Assembly (NCBI RefSeq): GCF_900243075.1
Contig: NZ_OEZH01000001.1
Coordinates: 1 to 64,000, forward strand
Direction of reading: 5' to 3'
Origin: Clostridioides difficile
Lineage (GTDB): Bacteria; Bacillota; Clostridia; Peptostreptococcales; Peptostreptococcaceae
Length of the DNA: 64,000 nt
Numbering within the stretch: the first letter of the stretch is position 1; every line of letters starts with the position of its first letter. Of this stretch, positions 53,743-62,629 are shown piece by piece. The translations under genes were made by a program, and so were the position numbers. The notes below the pieces were generated by a model. It saw only the letters and a list, made by a program, of their open reading frames with translations, ran no database searches and was not told the DNA's origin.

Positions 53743-55134
53743 TTAGAATCCTAGAAATAATCCTATTGTCAAAAATACCATTACAAGAATTGTTAATACT
53801 ACCATTAAAGGAATTACAAATCTAACCCATTTTGACCAAGGAATATTAGCTACTGCTAATGCTCCCATTAAAACACCTGATGTAGGTGTTATTAAATTAG
53901 TTACACCTATACCAAATTGATAGGCTGTAACTATCATTTGTCTAGATACATCTACTAAGTCCCCAAGTGGTGCAAGTACAGGTATTGTAAGTGATGCAAG
54001 TCCTGACGCTGATGGTATCAAAAATGCTATTAAACCTTCTATTAAGAAAGTTAAATTTATAAAGATAGTTTTTGGTAATCCATTTAATAAATTTGCTGCA
54101 GAATTTAAAATTGTATCTATTATAAATCCATTTTCTGCTATTATTACGATTCCACGTGCAAATGCTATACATAACCCTGCTGTCATTAAATCTCCTGCTC
54201 CGCTTATGAATGAATTAACTATGTCATCTTGTTTAAGCCCTGATGCTATACCTGATATTATGCCTATAGCCGTAAATATCATTGCAATTTCAGTTATGTA
54301 CCATCCTAGCTTTAAAACTCCATATATCATAATCGCCATACCTATTGTAAAAATTGCTATTACCATGGCTTCTCTTTTTGTAAATTCTTTTATGTTTGTA
54401 TCAGTATTAACCATTGATTCTTGATTTAATGATATACCATGTACTAAAGACTTTTTAGGGTCTTTTTTAACTTTATTGGCATACATCATAACAAATCCTA
54501 TAGATATAGCCATATATATTATAAACATAACAACTCTAAATTCTATCCCAGAACCTGGTGTTATTTGTGACAATGCTTGTGCTATTCCTACAGAGAAAGG
54601 ATTAGTTGTAGCTGCTCCAAATCCAGCCGTTGCTCCTATAAACACTGTTGCCACTGCTGTTAATGAATCATATCCCATACTGGTCATAAGTGGAATAAAT
54701 ATCATATAAAAAGGTAGTGTTTCTTCACTCATTCCAAATGTTGTTCCACCTAGTCCAAATAGAATCATTGAGATAGGTATTATTAAAAATTGAAACCTCT
54801 TCATTTTATTGACAGTGTGGGCTATAACAGCTTCTATAGCTCCTGTTTTATTAACTATTCCAAAAGCTCCTCCAACTATTAAAACAAATCCAACTACTTC
54901 AGCCGCATCTATAAATCCATTTATAGGTGCTGTAAATACATCAGTAATCCCTTGTGGATTTGATGGTGCTTTTTCATAAGTTCCAGCCACAACAACTGAT
55001 CTTCCGTCTATATCTACCCTTTCAAAATTTCCACTTGGTACTATCCAAGTAAGAACTGCCATTACTACTATTAGTAAAAATATTATAGTAAGTGTCTGCG
55101 GCATAGTAAACTTTTTCTTTTTTAAACTGCTCAT
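53743..55134 (-). CDS. YfcC/DcuC-superfamily transporter
   Basis: About 463 residues, with 10-12 helices and the family N-terminus (TLTIIFLLIVVMAVLTWIVP) and ITPTSGVLMGALA near the C-terminus. Relatives carry basic amino acids, peptides or dicarboxylates. I chose ATG 55134 after GGGGAGATTAAAA. It is the first gene after the lysine riboswitch, and so is probably an importer of lysine or a lysine-yielding compound that is shut off when lysine is plentiful. Confidence 0.85.
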   Translation of the reverse strand: MSSLKKKKFTMPQTLTIIFLLIVVMAVLTWIVPSGNFERVDIDGRSVVVAGTYEKAPSNPQGITDVFTAPINGFIDAAEVVGFVLIVGGAFGIVNKTGAIEAVIAHTVNKMKRFQFLIIPISMILFGLGGTTFGMSEETLPFYMIFIPLMTSMGYDSLTAVATVFIGATAGFGAATTNPFSVGIAQALSQITPGSGIEFRVVMFIIYMAISIGFVMMYANKVKKDPKKSLVHGISLNQESMVNTDTNIKEFTKREAMVIAIFTIGMAIMIYGVLKLGWYITEIAMIFTAIGIISGIASGLKQDDIVNSFISGAGDLMTAGLCIAFARGIVIIAENGFIIDTILNSAANLLNGLPKTIFINLTFLIEGLIAFLIPSASGLASLTIPVLAPLGDLVDVSRQMIVTAYQFGIGVTNLITPTSGVLMGALAVANIPWSKWVRFVIPLMVVLTILVMVFLTIGLFLGF

Positions 55135-55207
55135 TTTTAATCTCCCCACTTTTTAAATTAAAATATTTTATTATTGCATCCCTTTTCTACCCTATTTTGT
55201 CTAGATG

Positions 55208-55460
55208 TAAAAAAGCTCAACATGGATACATGTTGAGCTAAATGTGCTAAATACAACATACCTGCATCTTCCCTTTATCTTGTTTAAGATAGCTCTCCAT
55301 CAAAATTCGGGATAATTTTGATGACAGTACTGTACCTATTAAATACAGTCCCAGCACTAGCTTTGGACACTAGCACTTCGGCACTCACTCCTTTTATATT
55401 GCTTCATTGGCTTCCAACCTCTTCAATATTAATCTTAGTAAATGCAACCTCTACCTCAAT
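55208..55460 (-). ncRNA. Lysine riboswitch (L-box) with terminator
   Basis: Read on the minus strand, conserved L-box blocks occur in order: GAGGTAGAGGTTGCA (55458-55444), GAGTGCCGAAGTGC, ACTGTCATC and GGAGAGCTATCTT (55298-55286). A terminator follows: AGCTCAACATG, loop, CATGTTGAGCT and T6 (55239-55208). Lysine binding should favour the terminator. It controls the YfcC-type transporter and the M20 amidohydrolase. The region 55135-55734 (600 bp) holds this RNA, its promoter and the next terminator. Confidence 0.9.
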
Positions 55461-55509
55461 CTTTTTATTAGATGAGGTAATTCTTATTAAGTTTTATTTA
55501 TCGTAAGTA

Positions 55510-55538
55510 ATTGTAGCATAATATGTCGAGATTGTAAA
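55510..55538 (-). promoter_or_regulatory. Promoter of the lysine riboswitch transcript
   Basis: Minus strand TTTACA (55538-55533), 17 bp, TACAAT (55515-55510), about 50 bp before the aptamer. Confidence 0.65.
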
Positions 55539-55692
55539 TATTTTCAGTATAATAATTCTTGCTTTATGATATCATTCTACTGTTCGCAAATAATCTTTTC
55601 CTCCACATGATTTAAGGAATATAGTATATTTTGAATACACACAAGTTTTCTAGAGATTTAAAATTATTATAATGCTCTTATAATAAAAAATA

Positions 55693-55727
55693 AAAGCCAT
55701 GTAAACTCATCTAATTTACATAGCTTT
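55693..55727 (-). terminator. Terminator after the EIICB gene
   Basis: AAAGCTATGTAAA pairs with TTTACATGGCTTT (one G-U pair) on the minus strand and runs into TATTTTTTATT, 8 bp past the stop. Confidence 0.75.
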
Positions 55728-55734
55728 ATATATA

Positions 55735-57387
55735 TTAATCTACACCCAATACAGCTTTGAGTTTTGACGCTATTGTAATAACTCTTGGTCCAAATATAAC
55801 TTGAACTGAATTTTTCTTTTTAACAACTCCACTTGCACCTAATTCATTTACCCAGAAACTATCTTCATAGAATCCATCAATTGAATTTAACTCTACTCTA
55901 AGTCTAGTCGCACAGTTTGTAATATTTTTTATATTACTACTTCCTCCTAAACCTTCTATTATATAGTGTACAAGTTCTGAATCTTTATCACCTACTTCAT
56001 CTTCTACTACATTGTTTTCTACTACTTTAACATCACCTACAGACTGTCTTTCTCTATATTCTTTCTTACTATAAAGCTTAACTTCTTCTGAGCTTCTTCC
56101 TGGTGTCTTTATATCAAACTTCTTAATTGCCCATGTGAATATTATATAAGTAACTATAAAGAATATTGGTATTAAAAATAATAAAGGTAATGCATCTACC
56201 TTTTGAGGTTGTAATAAATTAGGGAACATATTTCTAAATGATTCTCCCATTATAGAAACATTAAACATTTCTGTAAATACATACGTCAACCCTGCTAGTG
56301 GTACATATGCTACAAAATACAATAATGGTGCAACAAATAGGAATGTATACTCTATTGGTTCCGTTACCCCTACCAACATGGCTGTTACTATTGCTGGTAT
56401 TAATATACTTATTGCTTTTTTCTTATTAACATTGTCAGCCAACTTATACATAGCTAAAGCTGCTGCTGGCAATATTGCAAAATGTATTAATAAACGTCCT
56501 GTTGTAAAGTTACGAGTGATATAAGATAGTGTATCTGGGTCTCCCATTTGAGCTAATCTTATATTGTTAACACCTTCGTAAATTGCTCCACCTACTTCCA
56601 TTGTTCCACCTACTCTTGTATATTCTATAGGAAATGCAATTAAGTGATGTATACCAAATGGTAATAATGCTTTATCCATTGCTCCAAAAGTAAATGTTCC
56701 TAATAATCCACTCGAACCTATCCAATTACCAAGTTTAGATAAGGCTAAACCTACTGGTGGCCATATGAAGTACATTGCTGTACCCAATACTATTGATGCT
56801 ATAAACATCATAATCATTGAAAATCTTGGCCCTGAGAAAAAAGATAATGCACTAGGAAGTTCTATGTCAACAAATTTGTTATGTACTGCACTAGCTACAA
56901 ATCCAGCTATTATAGCTCCAAATATACTACAATCATATGAAAATATTCCTAAGAAAGAACCATATAAGGAACTTCGACTATATGCTTCTGCCTCACCTAA
57001 TCCAGATGCCATAAACGCTTCTGCTGTAACTGTATCTGAATTTATACCATTTGCTACTAGTAATGTACTTATAACTGTGTGCATTCCTATGAATAAAACA
57101 ATTCCTCCTAATGCCCCCCACCCTTTTTCCTTTTTAGATAAGCCAAAGGCTATACCAGTAACAAAGAATATTGGTAAGTATCTCATTACCATAAATCCTA
57201 GGTCATTTATTACTTTAAAGAATACATTTATGAATGACCCTTCTTTTATTAACCCGCTAAGCCCTAATGCAGAAACGTTTTCCATATTTGCAAAAGCTGA
57301 CCCTAATCCTATAAATACTCCTGCTACAACAAGTAATATAACAGGAATCATCATTGCTCCAGAAAGTACTTGTAATTTATCCTTCAT
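55735..57387 (-). CDS. malX: PTS maltose/glucose-family EIICB (MalX-like)
   Basis: A 550-residue permease: EIIC (to about 430, with GAMDKALLPFGIHHLIAFPIEYT) and C-terminal EIIB (phospho-Cys in NITNCATRLRVELNS). There is no EIIA domain; the EIIA-Glc gene two genes upstream supplies it. It lies 19 bp after the dipeptidase gene. The sugar may be maltose, glucose or a related alpha-glucoside; no matching hydrolase is in this cluster. Confidence 0.87.
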   Translation of the reverse strand: MKDKLQVLSGAMMIPVILLVVAGVFIGLGSAFANMENVSALGLSGLIKEGSFINVFFKVINDLGFMVMRYLPIFFVTGIAFGLSKKEKGWGALGGIVLFIGMHTVISTLLVANGINSDTVTAEAFMASGLGEAEAYSRSSLYGSFLGIFSYDCSIFGAIIAGFVASAVHNKFVDIELPSALSFFSGPRFSMIMMFIASIVLGTAMYFIWPPVGLALSKLGNWIGSSGLLGTFTFGAMDKALLPFGIHHLIAFPIEYTRVGGTMEVGGAIYEGVNNIRLAQMGDPDTLSYITRNFTTGRLLIHFAILPAAALAMYKLADNVNKKKAISILIPAIVTAMLVGVTEPIEYTFLFVAPLLYFVAYVPLAGLTYVFTEMFNVSIMGESFRNMFPNLLQPQKVDALPLLFLIPIFFIVTYIIFTWAIKKFDIKTPGRSSEEVKLYSKKEYRERQSVGDVKVVENNVVEDEVGDKDSELVHYIIEGLGGSSNIKNITNCATRLRVELNSIDGFYEDSFWVNELGASGVVKKKNSVQVIFGPRVITIASKLKAVLGVD

Positions 57388-57406
57388 AGTATTATTTCCT
57401 CCATTT

Positions 57407-58810
57407 TTATTGAAATGCTAGGCTATATAATGCATATATATAAACTTCTATCGCTTTATATAATGTGTCTATACTTATATTTTCATTTGCCTGATGTGAA
57501 TTTGGACTATCTCCATCTATTGTAGGTCCAAATGCAACTCCATTTTCTAATACCCTTGCATAAGATGCAGCTCCTTTTGTAAAAAGTTCTGCTTCTTTTC
57601 CAAAACCTTGTTTATATGCACTTGATAATTTCTTTATTAATTCACTATTTGGTTCTACATACAATAGTTTTAAATCCTTATATATCTCCATTATTAAATT
57701 TTCTTTTTTCTCAATTTCATTAATTCTATTAGTTATAAATTCCCAACTTATGCCCTTAGGATATCTAAAATCTATTTTCATATTCAACTCATTCTTTTCT
57801 AAGAAGATACTCATTATGCATATTGTAGAAACTCCCATATCTACATCTTCTTTATATAGCCCTAATTTTTTTCCATGATTATCATCTGTAAAGTATGAAT
57901 TTAAAATATCTTTTATTATGATTCCTTTGTCATTTAGCTCTTTGATTTTTTCTAAATCTTTTGCTAAATTAAATGCACAGTTATATGACCTGTGTGGGTT
58001 TCTTGATAAAGTTCTTTCTCCTAGATATCTTACTAATACTTTTTCTTCTTCTAGTTCTTCTATCTCTGTATAATAAGCTAGTGATTTTACTAACTCTTTC
58101 TTGTCATTAGTTTTAAAAATAGCTTCAATTTTATCACATACAAATCCATCTTCTTTGTTTGACTTTATATCAACTAAATTGTGATTTCTAAATTTATCTT
58201 CATTTATTTCCTTTTTTATATTAAAGTACAAAATTCCCTTCTCTCCATTTACTATTGGGAAGTTTCCATCTGGAGAAAATGCAAATTTTGGTTGTTCATT
58301 GACACTAAAGTAATGTTCCATACATTCCCAAGTTGTCTCTTCAGCTCCACCTACTATCAATCTAATCTTTCTCTTTGGCTTTTCATTAAGTTCTCTTAAG
58401 AAAAGTAATGCATACAAAATTCCTATCAAAGGTCCTTTGTTATCATTAACTCCTCTTCCGTAGAGATAGTTATCTTTTTGACAGACTTTAAAAGGTTCAC
58501 TCTTCCACAACTCTTTAGTATATATTGGTACCACATCTATATGATTAAGCACCCCCACTACTTCTTCACCTTCTCCATATTCTATATGGAGTGCATATCC
58601 GCCAAAATCTTTTACAACAAAATCCTTATCTTTTGCTATTTGAATAAGCTTATCAAAGGCATTTCTTATTTCTATCCCAAATGGTTGATTTATATCTTTT
58701 GTACTATCATCTCTAATTGAAGGTATCTCAACTAAATTTTTAATATCATTTATGATATTTTTTTGATTGGATTTTAAATAATCAATAATTAGCTCTTTAT
58801 TTACTATCAT
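57407..58810 (-). CDS. pepV: PepV/Sapep-like M20 dipeptidase
   Basis: A 467-residue M20 metallopeptidase with metal-site segments VLNHIDVVP, GRGVNDNKGP, GGAEETTWE, SPDGNFPI and a final NSHQANENIS. It cleaves dipeptides in the cytoplasm. Its place between EIIA-Glc and the EIICB gene is odd for a peptidase; it may process an amino sugar or amino acid conjugate, or merely share the operon. Confidence 0.87.
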   Translation of the reverse strand: MIVNKELIIDYLKSNQKNIINDIKNLVEIPSIRDDSTKDINQPFGIEIRNAFDKLIQIAKDKDFVVKDFGGYALHIEYGEGEEVVGVLNHIDVVPIYTKELWKSEPFKVCQKDNYLYGRGVNDNKGPLIGILYALLFLRELNEKPKRKIRLIVGGAEETTWECMEHYFSVNEQPKFAFSPDGNFPIVNGEKGILYFNIKKEINEDKFRNHNLVDIKSNKEDGFVCDKIEAIFKTNDKKELVKSLAYYTEIEELEEEKVLVRYLGERTLSRNPHRSYNCAFNLAKDLEKIKELNDKGIIIKDILNSYFTDDNHGKKLGLYKEDVDMGVSTICIMSIFLEKNELNMKIDFRYPKGISWEFITNRINEIEKKENLIMEIYKDLKLLYVEPNSELIKKLSSAYKQGFGKEAELFTKGAASYARVLENGVAFGPTIDGDSPNSHQANENISIDTLYKAIEVYIYALYSLAFQ

Positions 58811-59041
58811 CTTAATTATTTATCACCCCTTTATATTAGTTTTACAAAGCATTTCAGTTCATATCTACATTATAAATTTTGAATATTATTTTTACAATAT
58901 TTCAAATACTTCTCTAAATTACCATAATGATATGGTAAATAGTCAACAGATTACGACAAAATTATACTTTACCAATTATTAACATTTTAGTTTATCTATT
59001 TCATCTAAATCCAATGTACTTTTATTCTGATAAAATTCATC

Positions 59042-59069
59042 AAAAAAGATGTAGCATTGGCTACATCTT
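59042..59069 (-). terminator. Terminator after EIIA-Glc
   Basis: AAGATGTAGC, loop, GCTACATCTT then TTTTG on the minus strand, close after the EIIA stop. The rest of the 266-bp gap 58811-59076 shows no feature beyond the pepV leader. Confidence 0.85.
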
Positions 59070-59076
59070 CTTGTAT

Positions 59077-59568
59077 CTACTCAATTTCCATTATTACACT
59101 ATTGGTGTCTACATTTCCAGGCTCTAGTCTATATCTTACTGTTCTCTTAACAGTATCAGCATCATCAATTATAACTACAGGAGTTATTATATTTAAATCA
59201 TTTGATGCTATAAATTCTAAATCCACTTCCATTATTAAATCTTTAGCTTTTACCTTATCTCCTGCCTTTACCTTAATATCAAACGGCTTTCCTTCTAGTG
59301 ACATTGTCTCTAAACCTACATGTATCAACATATTTGTATTATCATTACTCTTAATCATTATTGCATGCTTTGTATCAAATACATTGACTATTTCACCATC
59401 AACAGGAGAATATAACTTACCTTCACTTGGTATTATTGCTACTCCATCTCCCATCATCTTTTGGGCAAAAACTGCATCTGGAACATCTTCTAAGTTAACT
59501 AAATTTCCCTTAAAAGGGCTGTATATTTTCTCAATCTTATTTTCTTTTTTCTTAAATATATTAAACAT
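59077..59568 (-). CDS. crr: PTS EIIA-Glc (Crr-type)
   Basis: A 163-residue free EIIA of the glucose family. The phospho-His is in MLIHVGLETMSLEG and the second active-site His in DTKHAIMIKS. It transfers phosphate from HPr to EIIB domains lacking their own EIIA, such as those at 37220 and 55735. Ribosome site GGAGAGTGTGTT. It is third in the alcohol dehydrogenase-HAD-EIIA unit. Confidence 0.92.
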   Translation of the reverse strand: MFNIFKKKENKIEKIYSPFKGNLVNLEDVPDAVFAQKMMGDGVAIIPSEGKLYSPVDGEIVNVFDTKHAIMIKSNDNTNMLIHVGLETMSLEGKPFDIKVKAGDKVKAKDLIMEVDLEFIASNDLNIITPVVIIDDADTVKRTVRYRLEPGNVDTNSVIMEIE

Positions 59569-59593
59569 AACACACTCTCCACATTATAAAATT

Positions 59594-60406
59594 TTATGAT
59601 AATACTTTTCTTAAAGCCTTTGCTACACCATTATTCACATTAGTATCAGTTACAAAATCTGCCTTAGACTTTACTTCATCTGTAGCGTTGCCCATAGCAA
59701 TACCAAGACCTGCAAATTCAATCATGGAAATATCATTTTCATTATCACCTATACAAATAACTTCTTTGCTATCTATACCTAATATATCACAAAATTTTTT
59801 AACTGCAATACCTTTTGAAGTACCTTTACTCATAACTTCAAAATTTATCTTTCCAGAACTTACTACTTCTAAATCTTCTTGTTTTTTAAACTCTTTTTTT
59901 GCTTCTCTTAAAGACTCCAAATTTTCTGAGAAGAGTATACACTTTAAAATATCATTTCCAGCTTTTTCTAATAAAATTTCACAACTTGCATTTTCTATTA
60001 TCTCGATTCTATCTTCTTCTTTATTTTTACTATTTACTAGTCTGTATGGATGTTCTTGTCCTATTTCATTGTTGGCTATAATTCTTTTGCATCCCTTAAA
60101 ATGTCTATTTAAATTATACTTTTCACCTATTGTATATATCTTCTTTAGTATATCTTTGCTTAAAACTTTCTTATACTCGTATCCTAATAAGTTAAAATAT
60201 GTACCATTAGTTGATATAATATATATATCATCGCCTAATACACTTGTAAAATATTTCATGGCATTATAAGGTCTACCTGTGACTAATGCTACTTTAATTC
60301 CCTTTTCCATAGCTTCTTTTAATGCTTTAATATTTTCTTCTGATATTTCAAATCCTTTACCCATTAAAGTGCCATCCATATCAGTACAAATTAATTTATA
60401 GCTCAT
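59594..60406 (-). CDS. Cof-type HAD phosphatase
   Basis: About 270 residues. HAD motif I is CTDMDGTLMG (nucleophile Asp), motif II VTGRPY, motif III Lys in GTSKGIAVKKF and motif IV GDNENDISMI. The C2B-type cap places it with sugar-phosphate phosphatases. I chose ATG 60406, 10 bases after AGGA; the in-frame GTG at 60415 overlaps that site. It lies between the alcohol dehydrogenase and EIIA-Glc. Confidence 0.88.
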   Translation of the reverse strand: MSYKLICTDMDGTLMGKGFEISEENIKALKEAMEKGIKVALVTGRPYNAMKYFTSVLGDDIYIISTNGTYFNLLGYEYKKVLSKDILKKIYTIGEKYNLNRHFKGCKRIIANNEIGQEHPYRLVNSKNKEEDRIEIIENASCEILLEKAGNDILKCILFSENLESLREAKKEFKKQEDLEVVSSGKINFEVMSKGTSKGIAVKKFCDILGIDSKEVICIGDNENDISMIEFAGLGIAMGNATDEVKSKADFVTDTNVNNGVAKALRKVLS

Positions 60407-60418
60407 TTGTATCACATC

Positions 60419-61570
60419 CTAGTAAGATTTTTCTAATATTTCAACAAGGTCTTCCTTCTTTCCAAAAGGTAAAAATTCTAAAACTGGACAGCTTATTATT
60501 TCTTCTAATTGTTCTTTTGTTATATTAAACTCAGACAGTTTTGTCTTAAGACCTACACTCTTTAAAAACATTTTTATTTCATTTCCTAAAGCTTTAGCTG
60601 CTTCATTATCTTCTACTTTTTCTAATTCTCTGTTAAACATTCTCGCTACTTTAGCAAATTTCTCTACATTGTTTTTATAGAACTTTTCTGCAAATTTTGG
60701 GAACACTATAGCCAAAGCTTCACCATGAGGAATGTGTGTAACCCCACCTATTATTTCACTTAGTGGATGTGGTGCTGCTGCACCAGCATTTGCTAGTGAA
60801 CTTCCTCCTAATGTATCTGCTACTGCTAATTTTGTTCTATAATCTACATTATTTTTTTCCTCCATTACCTTAGGTAGATAGTTAATGACTAATTCCATAG
60901 ATTTTTCAGACATTATCTCTGTAAAATCATTAGCACTTGGATTTATGTAACTTTCAAATGCGTGAGTAAAGGCATCAAATGCTGTTGATGCAGTAATTCT
61001 CTCTGGCAGAGTTAACATAAGCTCTGGGTCTACTATACATTCTTTTGAGAAACAATTTTGATGGAATATTGTATTTTTTTCGATTCCTCTTGATATCACT
61101 GCTGCTTGTGTAACTTGACTTCCTGTTCCAGAGGTAGTTGATACAGCTATTAATGGTAATTCTTTTTCACTTACTTTGTCATATATTTTAAATGGATTTG
61201 TATATGTATTAAACATATAATCCCAATCTATTTTTTCCAGTCCAAAAGTCAAGGCTAATATTTTGGCAGTATCTATACTTGACCCTCCACCAACAGCTAA
61301 AACAACATCTACAGATTCCTTTTTTGCTAATTCAAATCCTTCATTTACTAGCTCTACAGTTGGGTTTGGCTCTACCTTATCAAAGTGTACAACTTCTATC
61401 CCCTTTCCTATTAAATCCAATGTAATTCTTTCATATAACTTGTCTAATGGCTCTACATTTGGAGTAGTAACTAACAAACATTTCTTTCCATATTTTCCTA
61501 TCATACTAGGTAACTCACTTAAAGTTCCTTGTCCAAAATTTATTCTTGATGGTTGATAAAAGTTAATCAT
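60419..61570 (-). CDS. Iron-containing alcohol dehydrogenase
   Basis: A 383-residue group III dehydrogenase with NAD-binding AVGGGSSIDTAK and the metal site spread over DAFTHAFESY, HPLSEIIGGVTHIPHGEALA. Relatives act on butanol, 1,3-propanediol or lactaldehyde. It is the first gene of the unit with HAD phosphatase and EIIA-Glc and is divergent from a transaldolase-like gene; it may reduce an aldehyde from that aldolase (inference). Confidence 0.9.
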   Translation of the reverse strand: MINFYQPSRINFGQGTLSELPSMIGKYGKKCLLVTTPNVEPLDKLYERITLDLIGKGIEVVHFDKVEPNPTVELVNEGFELAKKESVDVVLAVGGGSSIDTAKILALTFGLEKIDWDYMFNTYTNPFKIYDKVSEKELPLIAVSTTSGTGSQVTQAAVISRGIEKNTIFHQNCFSKECIVDPELMLTLPERITASTAFDAFTHAFESYINPSANDFTEIMSEKSMELVINYLPKVMEEKNNVDYRTKLAVADTLGGSSLANAGAAAPHPLSEIIGGVTHIPHGEALAIVFPKFAEKFYKNNVEKFAKVARMFNRELEKVEDNEAAKALGNEIKMFLKSVGLKTKLSEFNITKEQLEEIISCPVLEFLPFGKKEDLVEILEKSY

Positions 61571-61962
61571 ATTTTTCCTCCCTTAAATTATTGCCTTCAT
61601 ACTCAAATTATACCTATTACCAGATTTTTAAGGCAATACCTTAACTGTTAACTCTTATTCACTAAACTTTATGGCAATTAATAAACAATTAATGTTTCAT
61701 TATTACCATATCATTATGTAAATTTTATTAAGTGCTTATAGGATAATTTTATAAACAATCTTATTGTATAATTAACTTAACGTTTTACAAATAAAAATTA
61801 CAGAAGTACCCTAATATGAACCACATAGAATCTATCAATAAGGTTTATTAGGTCAAGGTATATCTACTGCTGTAGTAATGTTACTCTCTAATAAAATACA
61901 TAATAGTAAAAATTGAGTATATACACTTTTTTATAATAAATAGCTTAAAGGAGAATTAAATT
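61571..61962. other. 392-bp divergent intergenic region
   Basis: It holds the promoters of the dehydrogenase and transaldolase-like genes, none clearly recognisable. A plus-strand stretch at 61816-61910 looks faintly coding: MNHIESINKVY, then after a stop and shift a GLLGQGISTAVVMLLSNK-like piece. It may be a short gene remnant; I cannot assign it. Confidence 0.3.
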
Positions 61963-62604
61963 ATGAAATATTTAATAGATAGTGCTAATCTTGATGAGAT
62001 TCAAAAGTGTTTAAAATATGGATTTAAAGGAATAACAGCTAATCCATCTATGTATCTTAAAGAAAATGTAAACTTCTATAAATTTATTGAGGCATGTACT
62101 AATTTAAATCCGGAAATATTAACTGCTGAAGTTATAGGAAATAATTTATATGAATTACTTGAGTCTTGTGATAAGATATCAAATATAAACAAGAACACCA
62201 TAATAAAAATAAATTTTTCTGAAGTTGGCTTAGAACTTATAAACATATTGAATAGTAAAGGCGTAAAAACTGCATGCACCCTAATTTTCAATGTAAATCA
62301 AGCATCATTGGCTATAAACGCAGGTGCTGATTACCTATTCCCTTTTATAGGTAGAAATGATGAAAATGGATATGATGGTATAAAAAACCTTACAGAAATA
62401 TGTGACCTTATATCAATAAATGGATATAATACTAAAGTTATTGCAGCTTCTATTAAAAATGTATTCCACTTAACTCAAGCATCTCTTTGTGGATGTGATT
62501 ATGCAGCTGTAACATATGACTTATTTAAAAAAGCTTCTTTTAACCAGCTTACAGTAGACGGTGCCAATACTTTTGAAAAAGATTGGTCCAAAGTTAATAA
62601 ATAG
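61963..62604 (+). CDS. Transaldolase / fructose-6-phosphate aldolase-like protein
   Basis: A 213-residue small transaldolase-family protein, the size of FSA/TalC. It has the ITANPS motif and the Schiff-base Lys82 in IIKINFSEVG. Usual FSA features at the C-terminus are partly different (SFNQLTVDGANTFEKDW). It would cleave or form a ketose (phosphate) with dihydroxyacetone or glyceraldehyde-3-phosphate. It is followed 25 bp later by a PRD regulator. Confidence 0.82.
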   Translation: MKYLIDSANLDEIQKCLKYGFKGITANPSMYLKENVNFYKFIEACTNLNPEILTAEVIGNNLYELLESCDKISNINKNTIIKINFSEVGLELINILNSKGVKTACTLIFNVNQASLAINAGADYLFPFIGRNDENGYDGIKNLTEICDLISINGYNTKVIAASIKNVFHLTQASLCGCDYAAVTYDLFKKASFNQLTVDGANTFEKDWSKVNK

Positions 62605-62629
62605 CAATTAAGATTTAGGAGGGTTTGCA

